A DNA stretch of 6,512 nt from Gammaproteobacteria bacterium (GTDB lineage Bacteria > Pseudomonadota > Gammaproteobacteria > Thiomicrospirales > Thiomicrospiraceae). The translations under genes and the position numbers were made by a program. The notes below the pieces were generated by a model. That model searched no databases. It saw only the letters and a program-made list of their open reading frames with translations, and was not told the DNA's origin. This document shows, one piece after another, positions 6,214 to 6,512 of the stretch (positions within the stretch are counted from its first letter, which is position 1; each line of letters starts with the position of its first letter). The stretch lies in the NCBI GenBank assembly GCA_013153955.1, contig JAADDM010000075.1:1-6512 (forward strand). The letters run 5' to 3'.

Positions 6214-6246
6214 GGCAGAAAGTGTCAAATCTTTGTGTAAAAGTCC
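6214..6246. mobile_element. Possible IS256-type terminal repeat remnant
   Basis: The string AAAGTGTCAAATCTTTGTG followed by TAAAAGTCC resembles ends of IS256-family elements, which commonly carry a GTGTCAAA-type stretch followed by TTGTGTAAA. No transposase and no matching inverted copy is found in the window. It would be a solo end left after deletion, or a chance match. The assignment rests on memory of the motif only. Confidence 0.25.
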
Positions 6247-6273
6247 ATGTCGTGAATAATACATACTGCAGAG

Positions 6274-6301
6274 GGCACTGACTTCATTTTGAATGTCAGC
6301 C
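6274..6301. repeat. Bulged inverted repeat (hairpin)
   Basis: CTGAC-TTCA (6278-6286) pairs with TGAA-GTCAG (6290-6293 and 6295-6299) around a TTT loop, with T6294 bulged. GG at 6274-6275 can extend the stem to CC at 6300-6301 past a two-base bulge. This is a nine-to-eleven base-pair stem. No T-run follows on either strand, so it is not a classic terminator. It may be a transposon sub-terminal structure or a leader-RNA fold upstream of the ATPase gene. Confidence 0.45.
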
Positions 6302-6435
6302 AAACCCGGCAGCTTTTGAACACTCTCTTTCGGTTTATTCGGAATACTATGCGCAAAGTACGTAAGCTGGGTATACGTGTTTGTTAACCGATTCGGGCCT
6401 GGGAAGGTAGCGTCGCGTATTTTGTGGGTTAATCC

Positions 6436-6441
6436 GGAGGT
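6436..6441 (+). promoter_or_regulatory. Strong Shine-Dalgarno for the GTG-started terminal gene
   Basis: GGAGGT lies five bases before GTG 6447. This near-perfect anti-16S match supports the GTG as the true start of the truncated gene at the window's right edge. Confidence 0.7.
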
Positions 6442-6446
6442 CTCAA

Positions 6447-6512
6447 GTGACGAAGGAGGAACTCCGCGGATTGACGAAGGAAGAGATCAGCCGGCGCATT
6501 CGGGAGGGCGTG
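6447..6512 (+). CDS. Probable P-type cation ATPase, first 22 codons
   Basis: The frame starts at GTG 6447 behind a strong GGAGGT and runs off the window end. The visible residues begin MTKEELRGLTKEEISRR and continue into IREGV. The pattern 'G-L-T/S-x-x-E-[IV]-x-x-R-x-x-x-G' is the usual N-terminal cytoplasmic beginning of HAD-type P-type cation ATPases (for example calcium or magnesium pumps, and the cation ATPase N-terminal domain PF00690). None of the catalytic motifs (such as DKTGT) is in the window, so ion specificity cannot be judged and the family call is tentative. The DNA is GC-rich like the left flank, so this gene is probably backbone DNA and marks the right side of the island. Confidence 0.55.
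   Translation, partial: MTKEELRGLTKEEISRRIREGV

Larger units (their letters stand above)
6136..6446. other. Non-coding right junction of the island
   Basis: These 311 bases between the glycosyltransferase and the next GC-rich gene hold no recognisable gene. They contain a terminator-like hairpin (6171-6200), a stretch resembling an IS256-type element end (6214-6246), and a second bulged hairpin (6274-6301). The last 70 bases become GC-richer, marking a return to backbone-like DNA. A frame open on the minus strand from about 6435 to 6202 has no matching start signal and no family I recognise. I see no convincing -35/-10 pair for the downstream gene. Confidence 0.5.

Noticed and set aside
6202..6435. 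Minus-strand frame open for about 78 codons (contains LPGLADIQNEVSALCS)
   Set aside because: No start codon with a ribosome site at its beginning, no family recognised, and it runs through the hairpin and the IS-like end; most likely a chance open frame, though a decayed gene is not excluded.
1..6512. CRISPR array or long repeats
   Set aside because: No regularly spaced repeats of 20 bases or more were seen on reading; only short repeats are present.

Overview
The window looks like a small, AT-rich surface-glycan island set into a GC-rich bacterial chromosome. By eye, sampled 60-base lines of the left flank are about 60% G+C, with codons mostly ending in C or G. Lines inside the island genes are about 35-40%. 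The small FUN14-family protein beside a DUF4870-like membrane protein, and the GC-rich codon use, would suit a Thermus/Meiothermus-type organism (Deinococcota). This is an inference from style, not a proven placement.

Layout, left to right: (1) the 3' end of a DUF4870/COG3671-like membrane protein and a complete FUN14-family protein, both +, in host-like GC-rich DNA (1-550). (2) A 223-base non-coding junction (551-773). (3) A two-gene minus-strand operon made of a Wzx-type polysaccharide flippase (2810 to 1560) and a CDP-alcohol phosphotransferase (1556 to 774), with start and stop signals interlocked. (4) A 447-base divergent intergenic region (2811-3257) with short repeats and a GC-rich patch. 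(5) A plus-strand fusion gene (3258-4637) joining a glycerol-3-phosphate-cytidylyltransferase-like domain to a Gfo/Idh/MocA NAD(P)-dependent oxidoreductase. (6) A GC-rich, frameshifted IS481-like transposase remnant (4638 to about 5197). (7) A GT2 rhamnosyltransferase-like glycosyltransferase (5206-6135). (8) A 311-base non-coding right junction (6136-6446) with a terminator-like hairpin, a sequence resembling an IS256-type end, and a second strong hairpin. (9) The first 22 codons of what is probably a P-type cation ATPase (6447 to the window end), again GC-rich.

Taken together, the island genes suggest a compact pathway. The fusion protein would reduce a keto or aldehyde precursor to a polyol (or act on a related step) and activate the polyol phosphate as a CDP-polyol. 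The membrane CDP-alcohol phosphotransferase would transfer the phospho-polyol to an acceptor. The GT2 enzyme would add a sugar such as rhamnose, and the flippase would move the lipid-linked product across the membrane. No polymerase, ligase or initiating sugar transferase is visible here, so the system is either partial in this window or works with genes elsewhere. The polyol identity cannot be read from the sequence. The clearest points for follow-up are the fused cytidylyltransferase-oxidoreductase and the Gly-to-Ala change in the catalytic motif of the CDP-alcohol phosphotransferase.
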